Assembly: GCA_015179125.1 (NCBI GenBank)
Contig: WHVA01000181.1
Span: forward strand, 62,001 to 126,000
Reading direction: 5' to 3'
DNA: 64,000 bases
Origin: Gautieria morchelliformis
Lineage: Eukaryota; Basidiomycota; Agaricomycetes; Gomphales; Gomphaceae
Positions 10,950-22,389 of this stretch are shown here, piece after piece. Every line of letters begins with the position of its first letter. Position 1 is the stretch's first letter. Both the position numbers and the translations under genes were made by a program. The notes below the pieces were generated by a model that made no database searches, was not told where the DNA came from, and worked only from the letters and a program-made list of their open reading frames with translations.

Positions 10950-12349
10950 TTAACCAGTGCCTGAAAGAGACACTAACTGCTCACCAGAGGCAATCTGCCC
11001 AGCCAGTTCTGCATCTCCAGGACATGCAGTCATGCGAGGAAACTCATCTAACTCTATCCCATCTGAACCAGCCTCTTCAGGTGACTGCTGGCCTTCCTGA
11101 TCAGCCACATTGTCCTCCAAATTATCAGCATTAAAATCCTCCCAGCTCAAGTGAGGGTTCCCAAATTCAGCCACTATAGCATTCTGAACACTTTGTCTGG
11201 CTGCTTGGAAGCTGGAGAATGAAAGAGAGGGTAATGAGGGACTGTTAAGTCGACTGTGTCTCTCTTTCAGAGTTAGGTGGAAGCGGCAAATGATAATTAT
11301 TGACAAGCTATATGTGCACTGTTAGTACAATCACATGTCTTTCTTCTTAACTTGCTGAGAAGATACCTGTTCTGAAGAGAGACCAAGATAGGAGAAATGC
11401 TTGTCTTCATACCAGAAAGCAGCTGAAGTTAGCCATTTTATCACAATCAGTTTCTTACACACCCTCAATACCTGAAATAATAACACCAAGTAGGCTCTGA
11501 AAGCTCAATAGGTTTATAAGTAAAGTACCTTATTTGTGATGGCACAGCCAATGTTATGGTGAGCACAAATCTGAATCTGAATCAGACATGAAATATCATA
11601 GGAATAATGTTCCATACCCATATCTGACAAAGCCTTATCTGTAGATTAGTGATATGTTCATATATATAAGCAATATGTTGCATGCTCACCTTGGTAACTC
11701 ACTAGACTAATGAGAGATCTCTTATCCCAAATCTCACCTTTCCGCCAAAGCCTCAGGGTTTGAATTGAGCTCAGAATGGTTATTATGACAACTCCAGTGT
11801 CAAAAAGGATTACAGCAACATTGCTTATGGTGATCACTGTCAAAGGTATTCAGGGACAAATTGGACAATTACAAGTCTAGATATTACACCTGGTGAATTT
11901 GTTAGTGTTAATCTAGGCAGAAAGTCCTGGTCAGTACTGACAAGGTTACTGTATTAACTTGTGAAATAGTGCCATTGCAGTTGTCCAAAGCAGACACATA
12001 CTATATGCAGTGAAATGAATTTATGCTATTTATACAAAGTCTGCACAGGGACATACCACTCCAAGGATAATAGCACCAAGAATAAGCAGCCCAAGGACAC
12101 CCAAAACTCTTTGATTCTGAAGGGAAATAGCATAGGTGCGAGCTAGCAGAAGGCCTAGATAATAAAATGTGTTGATCCTTCTGCCTGAGACATATATGGG
12201 TATAATCACTCACCCTGTACACCAATCAGACATGGAACTGTTAAAGCATCAGCTAGGTGATTGATAGTATTACATTTCCTGTGAATATATGAATCTCTAG
12301 GTTGCTTCTTCATAATGAATGCAAGTCATACTAGATACTCATTCTGATC
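10950..12349 (-). pseudogene. DUF6533-like membrane protein, copy B, 3' portion (split by LINE)
   Basis: This holds the exons downstream of the LINE insertion. RRINTFYYLGLLLARTYA-type membrane segment at about 12070-12190; a later segment with LFDTGVVIITILSSIQTLRLW (11700-11810), typical of the family's C-terminal half; a short SRFHLTLKER-type exon near 11270-11290; and an acidic tail exon (EEAGSDGIELDEFP) ending in TAA at 10950-10952. The 5' exons lie at 18921-19322. Without the LINE the gene would span about 1.8 kb. Confidence 0.65.
12337..12349 (+). repeat. Left target-site duplication of LINE 1
   Basis: ACTCATTCTGATC here is repeated exactly at 18921-18933, immediately after the poly(A) tail. 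A 13-bp duplication is typical of target-primed reverse transcription. Confidence 0.9.
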
Positions 12350-12509
12350 GAACTCCTTTTGCACTCCGACCACCACCATCGCCTGGGCGCACTTTTAGTT
12401 CTTTCCTTATTTTACTTTACTTCTCCTCTCCATACACACACTACTGCATCTACCTACGTACATACACACTCTAAGCGCCCTGCACACGCCTGCCACGGAA
12501 TCCGGCCTC

Positions 12510-14411
12510 ATGTCGAACGACACGTCGGCTAGTGGGGCAAAAGGCAGGAACACGCCTACGCAGCACCCAGCCACGACACCGTCCATGGCACAGGCCAAGC
12601 TCGACGCTCAGGGAAGAATCCAGCCTAGGGCAGCTGCGGGCCCTGCACGAGAGAAGCAGACAGAACCGATGAAAAGAAGCGAGAATGCAGCTGAGAAAAA
12701 GGCACAGGCGACCCGGGTGACCACCAGAGGGGCGGCGCCGGACCAGGAGGCACTCACAGGGGAGGAGATAAGGGTCTTACCGGGGCAGGAGATAGTGGAT
12801 GGCGAAGCAGGTAAGCTCTACTTGGAACGTACCTTGCTGACGGTACCCGGCGCGCCCTGGACAGTCGGCGCGCTGTCCACCGCCATATTACAGGTGACCC
12901 AGTATAAGGGACTACCGCGCCAAGCGATAAACGCGATGAGGTCCATCGCGTTCGTACTGGAGGAGGTGGAGGATGATGCCAGATATGAGAAGATCGTGAG
13001 CCAGGTCAAGGAGGGTCTTGCCGCGGAAGGAAACGTGCTTTCAGCCAAGATTGCAGAGGCAACGGCTCTGATAGATAAAGCCACCGCTGCGGCCGAGACC
13101 GCGGCAAGACTCTCTCACCAAGTTACCGAGGACGCGGCCACGGCGGTCCAGACGATCCAGTCGGTGTCGAACACGGTCGCTACCTCGGCGACCCAACTCA
13201 ACGAGACGTCGACTACGTATAGAGACGCCGTATTGAAAGCAGCAGCGACATCGCAACACACGCCGCCCGGCGCCGTCACGCTCGATGCCAGAGTCCGGGC
13301 GAGGGAGGGCATCAAGCAAAGACAAGTGCTGGTGGATGCCGCGAGCGCAGGAGAGCGCATCCTTGCCGACCTTGACGACATCAGGCTGGCGTTAAAAGCC
13401 AACAAGATCATAAGCGACCTGGACCCAGGGGGGGAAAGGCTGGTTGTTAGCGCGAGGCGGCTGGTCAACGGCGGGGTGCTGTACGAGCTCAACACGGAGG
13501 AGGCGGCGAGGTGGCTCAACGAGGCGGGGAATAGGACCTGATTCACAGAGGCCCTAGCGCCCGACGTGAGGATGAAAACGAGGTCATTCCCGCTCGTGAT
13601 CCAGTTCATACCGCTGCACTTCGAGCCGGAAAGGGAGGGAGACCTGCGGGGCATAGAGGTGGTCAACAGGCTCCCGAGGGGAGCGATCAACAAAGCCAGG
13701 TGGATCAAGCCAAAGCAGCGTAGGGCAGCTAGCCAAACCTGCGGCCATGCCATCATCACGTTCGCCACGCCGGAAGCGGCCAACAAAGCAATCACCGACG
13801 GACTTATAGTCTGTCAGAAGAGGGTTTACGTGGAAAAGTGCAGGAAAGAGCCCACCAGGTGCCTCAAATGTCAGGGGTGGAATCACCTGTCATACGCGTG
13901 CCCACAGGCATACGACACCTGCGGGGGGAGGCACAAGACATCCACTTGCGATCAGACCGGACGGCGGTGCGTTTCCTGCAGGACAGATGGCCATGCTAGC
14001 TGGTCCAGGGCTTGCCCGGTCTTCCTGAGCAAATGCGCGGAACTCGACTCTAGGTTGATTGAGAACCTAATGCCGTATTTCCCTACTGAAGAAGTGTGGA
14101 CCCACGTCTCACAGCCCTCCAAAGCGTTGGCCCTGTTGCCCCCGCAGGCAGAGCAACAGGCCGCGCCACAGCACAATGGGGGTTGGGAGACGGTCACGAG
14201 ACACACGGGCCGGCTCAGGCAAACGATACTCCCTTACGAACGGCGAGCTCCAGGGCCAGCAGCGGATAATCACCTGCGAGCGAGTCCCTCACAGCCCGTG
14301 CGGCAGCATGGGAGCCCGACCACCTCTTCCAACAGCATCGCCCTGGGCCCCACCACTAGGTGGGGAGACAGAGAAGGACACAACGGGCCGCCCTCCTCTG
14401 CCCTCCACTGA
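12510..14411 (+). CDS. LINE ORF1, Gag-like RNA-binding protein with one in-frame TGA
   Basis: ATG 12510 opens a frame of about 633 codons interrupted only by TGA at 13539-13541, after NEAGNRT; the same frame resumes with FTEALAPDVR. N-terminal half: a charged region, then a predicted helical Ala/Thr-rich stretch (residues 170-270). C-terminal half: an RNA-binding-like region, then zinc knuckles around 13858-14030: CLKCQGWNHLSYAC, a second knuckle with Tyr in place of its first Cys (YDTCGGRHKTSTC), and CVSCRTDGHASWSRAC. The protein is expected to coat LINE RNA. The stop may be an inactivating C-to-T or G-to-A change or could be read through. The terminal TGA shares its A with the ORF2 ATG. Confidence 0.8.
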
Positions 14412-17400
14412 TGAACTATACGACGGGACCAACACCAACGAGGCTGAGGATCTATCAACAAAACCTGAACAAATCTGACAAGGCCCAGTTCGACCTCGTC
14501 AATTCGGCCGTCCATAAGGAGTGGGATGTAATATTGCTTCAAGAGCCGTACATCGATGCGCTAGGAAACACCAAAGCGAATCACAACTGGCGCGTCCTTT
14601 ATCCTTCCTCTCACCTAACTAACGATACCCCGAAGCGCTCGGTGATATTGGTAAACACGTCTCTAGATACTAACAGGTGGTCACAGATATCGGTCAAAGG
14701 GACAAATGACATCACGGCGATGCAGCTCAGACACCAATGGGGCAAGGTCACGATCTTCAACATCTACAACGACTGTGACAACTCGGCGTCGCTGCGGATC
14801 GTCGACGACTACGTCAACAAGGAGCGGCACAACATAATACAGAACGAGGCGGACTCGATGGTGTGGTGTGGGGACTTCAATCGACACCACCCCATGTGGG
14901 ACGAGGAAAGGAACCATCACTTGTTCACGGCTGAAGCGTCCAGGATGGCTGAGGAGTTAATCTCCATGGTGGCTGACTACAATATGGTGATGGCCCTCCC
15001 CAAACGCCTCCCAACCCCGCAGTCCATGTCCACCAAGAACTGGACAAGGGTCGACAATGTCTTCTGCACGGACAACATCGCCGACTCCATCATCAGCTGC
15101 GACACCTCTCCCAGCAGGAGGGGGCCAGGCACCGACCACGTCCCCGTCCTCACAACCCTCGACATTGACGTAGAGATCAAGGGCCCGGAGCCCTTCCGCA
15201 ACTTTAGAATGGTGGACTGGGGCGAATTCCGGGAGCAGCTGGCGGAGCAGCTAGAGGGAGTGCCGGATGCAAAAGAGCTGGAGAGCATAAGTGAGTACAA
15301 CGAAATGGTCACCGCGCTGACGATCGCCATCCAGGACACCATCGCCATAGTGGTCCCGCTGTCGAAGCCAGTGCCGCACTCCTGCAGGTGGTGGAGCAAG
15401 GAACTGACAGATCTTAAGAAGTCCAAGAACAGGCTAAACCACCTCTCCTACATCCACCGCGCAGTTGCCGACCACCCGTCCCATGAAGAGCACAGGGAAG
15501 TCACAGAGAGATATGGCAAGGCGATCAGCAAGGCTAAATCACAGCATTGGGCCAAATACCTGGAGGACCTCAACGACGGGATGCTATGGACAGCGAACAA
15601 ATACTTGGTCAACCCGGCTACGGACGGGGGCAGATCGAGGATCCCGACCCTGCAGGTGACCGGAGTCGACGGCACTGCTAATGCGGCGGAAACCAACGAG
15701 GATAAGAGCGCAGCCCTCGCGGCAGCGTTCTTCCCGCCCAAGCCGTCTGAATCCCAAGTCCCGCCAAACCACCAGTACCCGAAACGTGTCACCCACAACT
15801 TCCAAATCCACGAGACGCAGCTGAGGCGACACCTGAACAAGCTAAAGCCCCATACGGCGCCGGGCGACGATGGGATCCCGAACGTGGTCCTGAAGGAGTC
15901 CGCTGACCTGATCGCTGAGTATCTTCTGTGTATCTTCCGCGCGACATTCGCTCTGAACACGTACAGTGACAATTGGAAGACCTGGATCACAGTCGTACTT
16001 CGGAAGCCAGGCAAAGCGAATTATGAGGTCCCAAAGTCCTACCGTCCAATCGCCCTGCTCAACACGATCGGGAAGCTCCTCACGGCGATAGTCGCCGAGG
16101 ATATCGTGTACCTGATGGAAAAGCACGGCCTGCTCCCGAACGCTCACTTCGGCGGGAGACCTGGGAGGACGACTACCGACTCTCTACATCTGGTGGTTAA
16201 CAAAGTAAAAGGGGCATGGAGGAGAAAAAAGGTGGCAGTTATGCTCTTTTTGGACATCAAGGGAGCATTCCTGAACGCTGTTACTGACCGTCTACTCCAC
16301 AACATGAGGAAACAAAGGGTGCCCGAGACATACGTGGTGTTCGTGGAGCGGATGCTAGCGGGCAGACGCACCAAGCTGAAGTTCGACGACTACTTATCAG
16401 AATGGGTACCCATAGACAACGGGATAGGCCAAGGTGACCCCCTGTCTATGATACTCTACCTGTACTACAACGCGGATCTGGTAGAAGTGGCTACAGGGAA
16501 GGGGCGAGCGGCGGCGGCGTATGTGGACGACGCCAACCTGTACGCGGAAGGCGACACGTATGAGGAGGCATATGAGGGCATTAGGGACATGCTCCCCAAG
16601 GAGGGCGGGGCAAGGGAGTGGACGCGCACCCACCAGTCCCGGTTCGAGAAAAACAAGTTCGCCATTATAGGCTTCTCACGTCGCAGAGTCCCCGACCCCG
16701 CCCGACCACGCAAGACCCTGCGGGATCCAAGGCCGAGCTTCATCTATGAGGACGTGACCATACAACCATCGTCGGCCCACAAGTTTCTGGGTGTGCTACT
16801 GGATGAGGAGCTGAGGTGGAACGAGCAGGCGGAGAAGGCGACAGCGAAGGCGGTAAAGTGGACTCTATTGGCACGCAGACTAACTAAACCATCTACAGGA
16901 GTCCGCGCAGCCTACATGAGACAGCTCTACTGCGCAGTAGCCATCCTGAATTTTACCTACGCCGCGGATGTATGGTTCACGCCGATACACAGGACGGAGG
17001 GGCGAAAGAGGGCGTCGGGGTCGGTAAGGGTGGTGCGTAAGCTGACGTCGGTGCAGCGCCTCGCCACCATAGCGATCACTGGAGCGATGAGCACAACCGC
17101 CAACGACGTCCTAGAAGCGCACACCAACGTGATCCCGATAGAGCTGCTCCTTCTCAGTGTGTGCTATAGGGCGATCAGTCGAATGGCGACCCTCCCGAGG
17201 ACACACCCCCTACACCAGCCTCTCCGTGCCTGCGCCCATCGACTGGTTAAGAAGCACCCATCCCCGCTCCATGTGCTGACTCACATGTTCGACATCACCC
17301 CCGGAACATACGAGGAGATCCGACCCTTCGTGCACGCGCCGGACGCGCCACAGCAATACACGACTGGGATAGCGGCCTCCAGGGACGAGTCCAGAGAAGA

Positions 17401-18364
17401 TGAGGCAGCTAACGAGGCGGAGGTCAAGATATACACAGACGGCTCAGGCACAGAGGGCTGCGCAGGCGCGGCAGCGGTACTGTACAGGGAGGGGAGGAGG
17501 AAGGGGACCTTGAGATACCACCTAGGCCCCCTGGAGAAGCACACCACCTTTGAGGCAGAGGCAGTGGGGGTGCTCCTCGCGCTGGAGCTACTGAGCCACG
17601 AGAGAGGCGTCAGAACGGCTGCGATCCTCCTTGACAACCAAGGGGTGATTCAGGAGGTTGGGAACATACGCTCAAAGCTGGGACAGCACATTCTAAGTCA
17701 GATACCTGTCGCGGCTAACAAGCTAGCAGCCCCGGCGCGGAGAAGCAAGACCGACCTAGCTATAACCTGGGTCTCAGGGCATGACGGGGTCAAGGGTAAC
17801 GAAGAAGTCGACATCGAGGCCAAGAAGGTGGCGACGGATGCCACCAATCAGATGAGTCCTCTCCCGCCCCTTCTGGAAACTGAGCCCCTCCCATGCAGCC
17901 TGGCGGCTGCACGACAGGCGTTCAGGGCGGATACAAGGTGGAGATGGAGAGCACTGTGGCAGGAGTCCCCTCGCTACGCACGGCTCTCGAAGATCGACAA
18001 CAACCTGCCTTCTGGCAGCTACCTCAGCGACACAGCTAAGCTGACTAGGGCCCAGTGCAGCCTGATCACACGGCTGAGGACGGGACACGCCCCACTCAAC
18101 AGGCACCTACACAGGATCAAAAGAGCGCCCTCGCCGCTCTGCCCTGCCTGTGCCAGGGCCGACGAGACCGTCCACCACTACCTGTTCGAGTGCAGGGCGT
18201 ACGAGCACGCTAGACACGGGCTGAGGAGGAAGCTGGGCAGGAAGGCCACGTCCATCGGAGAGCTGCTAGGGAAGCCGGAGCCAATGCTGGCGTTGCTGGG
18301 CTATGTGGCAGCTACAGGGCACCTGATAGGAACATTCGGTGATGTGTCCCCCCCACCTGCCTAG
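14411..18364 (+). CDS. LINE ORF2: endonuclease, reverse transcriptase, RNase H
   Basis: ATG 14411 overlaps the ORF1 stop as TGATG; a longer frame without ATG exists upstream. The product has 1317 residues. APE-type endonuclease: Asn18, Glu45 in QEPY, GDFNRHHP near 155, and TDH near 240. RT: PGDDGIPN near 482, FLDIKGAF, GIGQGDPLS, and the catalytic YVDD near 703. RNase H: TDGSG near 1010, FEAEAV, LDNQ and SGHDGVKGNEEVD. C-terminal knuckle CPACARADETVHHYLFEC near 1244. All catalytic residues I can check are present, so the enzyme looks competent for target-primed reverse transcription in the nucleus. Confidence 0.95.
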   Translation: MNYTTGPTPTRLRIYQQNLNKSDKAQFDLVNSAVHKEWDVILLQEPYIDALGNTKANHNWRVLYPSSHLTNDTPKRSVILVNTSLDTNRWSQISVKGTNDITAMQLRHQWGKVTIFNIYNDCDNSASLRIVDDYVNKERHNIIQNEADSMVWCGDFNRHHPMWDEERNHHLFTAEASRMAEELISMVADYNMVMALPKRLPTPQSMSTKNWTRVDNVFCTDNIADSIISCDTSPSRRGPGTDHVPVLTTLDIDVEIKGPEPFRNFRMVDWGEFREQLAEQLEGVPDAKELESISEYNEMVTALTIAIQDTIAIVVPLSKPVPHSCRWWSKELTDLKKSKNRLNHLSYIHRAVADHPSHEEHREVTERYGKAISKAKSQHWAKYLEDLNDGMLWTANKYLVNPATDGGRSRIPTLQVTGVDGTANAAETNEDKSAALAAAFFPPKPSESQVPPNHQYPKRVTHNFQIHETQLRRHLNKLKPHTAPGDDGIPNVVLKESADLIAEYLLCIFRATFALNTYSDNWKTWITVVLRKPGKANYEVPKSYRPIALLNTIGKLLTAIVAEDIVYLMEKHGLLPNAHFGGRPGRTTTDSLHLVVNKVKGAWRRKKVAVMLFLDIKGAFLNAVTDRLLHNMRKQRVPETYVVFVERMLAGRRTKLKFDDYLSEWVPIDNGIGQGDPLSMILYLYYNADLVEVATGKGRAAAAYVDDANLYAEGDTYEEAYEGIRDMLPKEGGAREWTRTHQSRFEKNKFAIIGFSRRRVPDPARPRKTLRDPRPSFIYEDVTIQPSSAHKFLGVLLDEELRWNEQAEKATAKAVKWTLLARRLTKPSTGVRAAYMRQLYCAVAILNFTYAADVWFTPIHRTEGRKRASGSVRVVRKLTSVQRLATIAITGAMSTTANDVLEAHTNVIPIELLLLSVCYRAISRMATLPRTHPLHQPLRACAHRLVKKHPSPLHVLTHMFDITPGTYEEIRPFVHAPDAPQQYTTGIAASRDESREDEAANEAEVKIYTDGSGTEGCAGAAAVLYREGRRKGTLRYHLGPLEKHTTFEAEAVGVLLALELLSHERGVRTAAILLDNQGVIQEVGNIRSKLGQHILSQIPVAANKLAAPARRSKTDLAITWVSGHDGVKGNEEVDIEAKKVATDATNQMSPLPPLLETEPLPCSLAAARQAFRADTRWRWRALWQESPRYARLSKIDNNLPSGSYLSDTAKLTRAQCSLITRLRTGHAPLNRHLHRIKRAPSPLCPACARADETVHHYLFECRAYEHARHGLRRKLGRKATSIGELLGKPEPMLALLGYVAATGHLIGTFGDVSPPPA

Positions 18365-18920
18365 CGAGAGAGACGGTTCATGCTTCCAGACAGGGTTACA
18401 CAGGGTTACACAGGAGATACGTCCGAGGAACGCACACCAGGAATATTGTCAACAGATCTATTCACGACACTCTAGACACATGCCAGGCTTACAGCCACAA
18501 CAACATGCCACCATCACACCAGCTCGGGCAACGGCGGGAACCGACTCGGCGCGGCAAGATCATGAAGACCCCTATGGACCTTTCTTTTCTTTGACTGCGG
18601 CGCTCACTCTCGTCGTGCTGGACCGCCTCGGCGGCCGAGCACTTACGAAGTCAGACCCCCACGCACACAAACATCCATCAGGGGAAAGAGAGTGCCTTGC
18701 CTCACAAGAGAGGGGGGCGGAAAACGGTTCAAGGAACCGGGCTGCCGAGGGGCATGGAGCCCGTCGGCAGTGCATCCGCCCACTCGAGGATGCAGAAGGG
18801 TGGGAGTCCCAGGGAGTGAGGGGAAAGGCCCACCTATTGTAGGTACAACGCGTGTAGCGACCACCATAGGCACAGCCTGAGGTCGAATAAAATGACGAAA
18901 AAAAAAAAAAAAAAAAAAAA
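18365..18920 (+). other. LINE 3' UTR with poly(A) tail
   Basis: A non-coding tail ends AATAAAATGACG followed by 23 A (18898-18920). It is presumably recognised by the ORF2 protein and supplies the primer-template end. Nothing else is seen in it. Confidence 0.75.
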
Positions 18921-19322
18921 ACTCATTCTGATCAGTAAGGTTGTTACACATGAGAGCATTGTCCTAATATACCTCAAGGGAGAGAGTAGAGAAATTGCCA
19001 TATATGACAACAAGGAAAATAGCCAAGGTCAGGTAACGAGCGAGTAAATAGAGAACGGTGCCGAGTTTGACGGTCTTGCACAAAATGAGCGTGATTTCAG
19101 ATGGAAGCAGCAGAAGAGTGTCGTAGATGAGCAGTGCTGTATAACACGCTATGGAAATTGTGGAATTAGATAGGGGTCATGTACACATACTAAGCGCTGC
19201 GATGGTGGCAGAGTTGAGTGCAAAGCTAGTCCAGGTAAGTTCTTCTGCATCCCGCTCAATGCGGTAAGTACGTACCTGTCTGATAACTCCTGGATTTCAG
19301 CCGAGGGGTCTGCCTGAGACAT
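18921..19322 (-). pseudogene. DUF6533-like membrane protein, copy B, 5' portion
   Basis: ATG 19322-19320 (MSQADPSAEIQELSD), an intron of about 50 nt, exon 2 (FALNSATIAAL), an intron of about 42 nt, and exon 3 with TALLIYDTLLLLPSEI and RYLTLAIFLVVIYG. The segment then enters the intron starting GTATATTAG..., in which the LINE lies. Splice joins keep the frame. The other exons resume at 12336 and below. Confidence 0.65.
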
Positions 19323-20410
19323 GATATAAGAAAGAAAGACTGGAATGCAGACGAGGGGCTAAGTTGTACGTAGCGATGTGGGGTTGGAGTAGCAGATCGC
19401 GCAAGGTGCATATATAAGATTCTCGCCGGGGGTGCTGCCAGGTCAACCGATATTAAGAACATTCCATCAGTGCGAAGCATGGCACAATTTGCAAGGTGGG
19501 CGGGTGTGATAGAAGAACGTCACGTGTAAAAGAGTTAATACAAGGTCGAAGCATCTGATACAGTGATCCGCTCGGGCGAGTAATTGAGTCTTGGGTTCTT
19601 GCCAGGAACTGGTTATTATATCCGCGGAATGGTCTCGAAAATGCATATAAAACTTGACGTCATGTAAGCGCACTTGGCACTCATTGACGACTCCAAGTGC
19701 GCTGTCAGCATAACGACACATGAAGATCAACTGCAACAAAGCCCACTGACGGCTATTAAGATGAAGCCGATCCGGTGTTACTTATCAAGATGGGCACACG
19801 AGAAAGCGAGATGATATGAGACATCTCCGCTGTCCAGCTCAATCGCCAGCGTCTGCATGTGTCTGTGATTCTAAAGCGACGTTGGATGGGCTCTGCAGGC
19901 ATACTAGCTCGTGTCAATGTCGTTGGATATAGCGACAGCAGAAATTTCTCATTTTGGCGGCATGTCCTGACGTGGGAAGAGGTCATATCAAGAGACCTCG
20001 AATTTCGACATGGGGCACAACGACTGGTAGCCGCGATATTGTGCATTCAGTGTACCCGCTGTGACGGTGATGTAGAGCTGTGCCCGGGTGGCCCGGGAAA
20101 TCCCAGGTGATCTGCAACGTGTTTGTTGTTTTATCTAGTATGCTATTATTAGAATGACGACAGTGGCACTAGCGAGAATAAACGGTATTTGACGCCCAGT
20201 CATTCGATAATTCAGACCAGAAAAATGTGTAGCTGTCGTGATCAAATCATGTCAGCTCGCGTGGAACACCGGTAACTGGTTGGCTCCAGAGTTAAATATA
20301 AACAACATCATCACATACCCCGTCGAATTTCAAACACCGGATACTGATAATCCCGTGCGAAGTGAGATTTCGTCGTGCGCGGATCAGGAACACACCAAAC
20401 AAAGACAAAC
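19323..20410. promoter_or_regulatory. Head-to-head promoter region of unit B with CRE-like TGACGTCA
   Basis: On the minus strand a TATATA box lies near 19410-19416, about 90 nt from the copy B ATG. On the plus strand TATAAAA (19646-19652) is followed by the palindrome TGACGTCA at 19655-19662, a bZIP/ATF-type site in other fungi. The site is also present in copy D (41914-41921). The plus-strand partner gene starts at 20411. Confidence 0.45.
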
Positions 20411-21440
20411 ATGCACACCGGCGGCAGCAGCATGACACGGACACAGACAACAACAAACCCTGCTTTCCATGGTACGCAGATGTCATCCCGGCCACGCATT
20501 TTACCCATCCACTCCAAACGTCAGTTCACCGCCCCTCACATCACACTAACAGCCCCCCTCCCAGGCTTCATATCTCCCCCCGCCCACGATCATGAACTTA
20601 CGATGTTTCCGGTGTGCCTGCCAGTGGAGGTGACGGTGGAGTGTGTGTATGTGCCGGGTGTAGAAAAGGCCAGCAAGAGGAACGAGCGGAGTGTATGATA
20701 TTTCCCTTTGCATAGAAGCCCGCCGTCCATCCTGCATGAACGCGTTTACTGCCTTCTCCACCACGTGTCGCGATCCATCCATCCGCCAGCATGAGCCAGA
20801 CCCAGACACGAACAGCGACCCGGGAGACGCGGATGGTACGTCTTGCCCAGTCCCTCATGTCCCTTTCCGAGCGCCACTCGCTGCTCCCTAGACTCCACCC
20901 TCCCGCCCCTCGCGTCCTGCACCGCCCTCCCACCCTGCAGCGGGCCCGTCCCGCACGACCCGCACGCCCACCGCGACACGGGGGGCTTCCCCGTGGAGGA
21001 CGCACGCTGCCCCTGCGAGGCGTGTGCACGGGGCGAGCTCGAGAAGAATGGGCACCTGGAGCGTGAGCGCGGCTGCGGCACGTGGGTCTGGACGACGGCG
21101 TGGTTCGGCGTGCAGGAGCGCGCGTTTTCTGGGGCGGGGATGGGGCCGGGCGCGTGCTCAAAGGCGGGCGCACGCGCGACGACACCGACCCCCCAGACGT
21201 TCTTCAAGACGGTGCCCGCGCGCGAGTTCAGTGTTGCGGTCGAGGGCGAGTTTCATGTCGGCGGGGGGGCGCGTCTGCGCGATTGGCGCGGCGGGGTCCG
21301 GGGACGAGCTCCGCGAAGCGGCGCGGCGGGCTGGGGCTGGGGATGGAGAGCGCGACCGACGTCGATGTCTCTTGGCGACGCTGTGTATCTCGTATGGGGG
21401 CCGCGTACGCGACGCACGTGAGCACGTGCGCGTGTCGTCC
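20411..21440 (+). pseudogene. Partner gene copy B', unrecognised Cys-containing family
   Basis: Exon 1 20411-20471 (MHTGGSSMTRTQ); intron to 20564 (branch CACTAAC, acceptor CCCAG); exon 2 with HDHELTMFPVCLPVEVTVE and VEKASKRNERS; a further intron to the CGCCAG acceptor near 20790; a short Asp/Pro-rich exon (HEPDPDTNSDPGDAD); an intron to about 20940; then a GC-rich exon with GGFPVEDARCPCEACARGEL, ERERG and AWFGVQERAF. Relative to copies C' and F' the frame is lost after about 21130. Exon choice is inferred by comparing copies. I do not recognise the family; cysteines arranged C-x-C-x2-C with a later C-x-C-C (in C') could bind metal. Confidence 0.45.
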
Positions 21441-22389
21441 CGCACATCCCCGCAGCCCCGCACACACACGCCGCCGCGGCCCACAGCACCTACAGCCGCA
21501 CCCGCAGCGCCACACACCCCCCGCAAGCCCCCTTCCCTCGACCCGCCGCCGCCGCCGCACCCTTACTCGTACCCTTACCCATACCGGCCCCACTCCCAGA
21601 GGCCCTCAAACCCCGCCGCCGCCACGCCTGCAAATGCACGAGCCGCGTCTTCGCGCACCCGCCCATGACGTCACTCGGGAACGGGAAAGGGAAAGGACCG
21701 CGCCCGCCTCGTATCCCGTGCACATGCTCCACCCCCTCCCCCGCCGCACGCGCACGCCTACCTGGCTCGCCGCACTCACCGTGCCCGCATGCACACCGTG
21801 ACCCGCAGCGCTTGAGCGCTAACGCCATACCACGCTCGCCTGCTGTTACATTCACGGGTCCTGGCGTGGGTCCTGGTGTGGGTGTGAGTCTCGGGGTTGG
21901 TCCTAGGGCTGGTGCGGGGTGCCGAATTTGGTGCCTGTGCCGTGGCATCAGGCGCATTTACTAAGGCCTGGGATGCGTGGGTGTATGCGTATGAGGTATG
22001 AGGCGCAGAGCAACTTGAAAGCATCAAGAGCGTTATGCGATGCCGGGTACGTGCACCGGCCCGGGGGTCGTCGGTATTCGTTTCAGGTGGGGAGGGAAGT
22101 GCCGCCGTCGCGGCTCGACTAGACTACGTATAGACTGGAGTGGGGGTGAGGCCGGGGTGTCGGGAGAATGTATCGTACATCGTGTACTACTAAATATGCT
22201 AGGTGCGAGACATCTGTTAATATCTGCCAACGTTGGGTGCAAGACCGAGACAACAGTCCTGTGTTAGCGAAGCCCGCTGAGACGTTATCGAAAGACAAAG
22301 GATGGTAACAAGTAATGCTATTGTTGACCGCTACGATCCCTTGTCTTTCGCTTTTGCTTGAATTCAAGTTATAACTTGTGTCCTACTAT
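21441..22389. other. GC-rich Pro/Arg low-complexity and unit spacer; no gene recognised
   Basis: CCGCCG and CCC-rich sequence makes long open frames on both strands that are not conserved with the parallel region at 63390-63550. A block of about 150 bases (21830-22000) matches 63390-63560. No gene is supported. Confidence 0.4.

Larger units (their letters stand above)
12350..18920 (+). mobile_element. Full-length LINE (Tad1/I-like, with RNase H) and poly(A) tail
   Basis: The element has a 160-bp 5' leader, ORF1 (12510-14411), ORF2 (14411-18364), a 3' UTR of about 530 bp and an A-run at 18898-18920, flanked by the 13-bp duplication ACTCATTCTGATC. It is inserted in antisense orientation in an intron of DUF6533 copy B, near the branch site. 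The domain order AP-endonuclease, RT, RNase H and terminal zinc knuckle fits the Tad1/I group of fungal LINEs. ORF2 is fully open; ORF1 has one internal stop. Confidence 0.92.

Noticed and set aside
20598-21957. Long overlapping open frames on both strands of the GC-rich partner gene
   Set aside because: They result from high GC content; only one plus-strand exon is shared with the copies at 39 and 63 kb.
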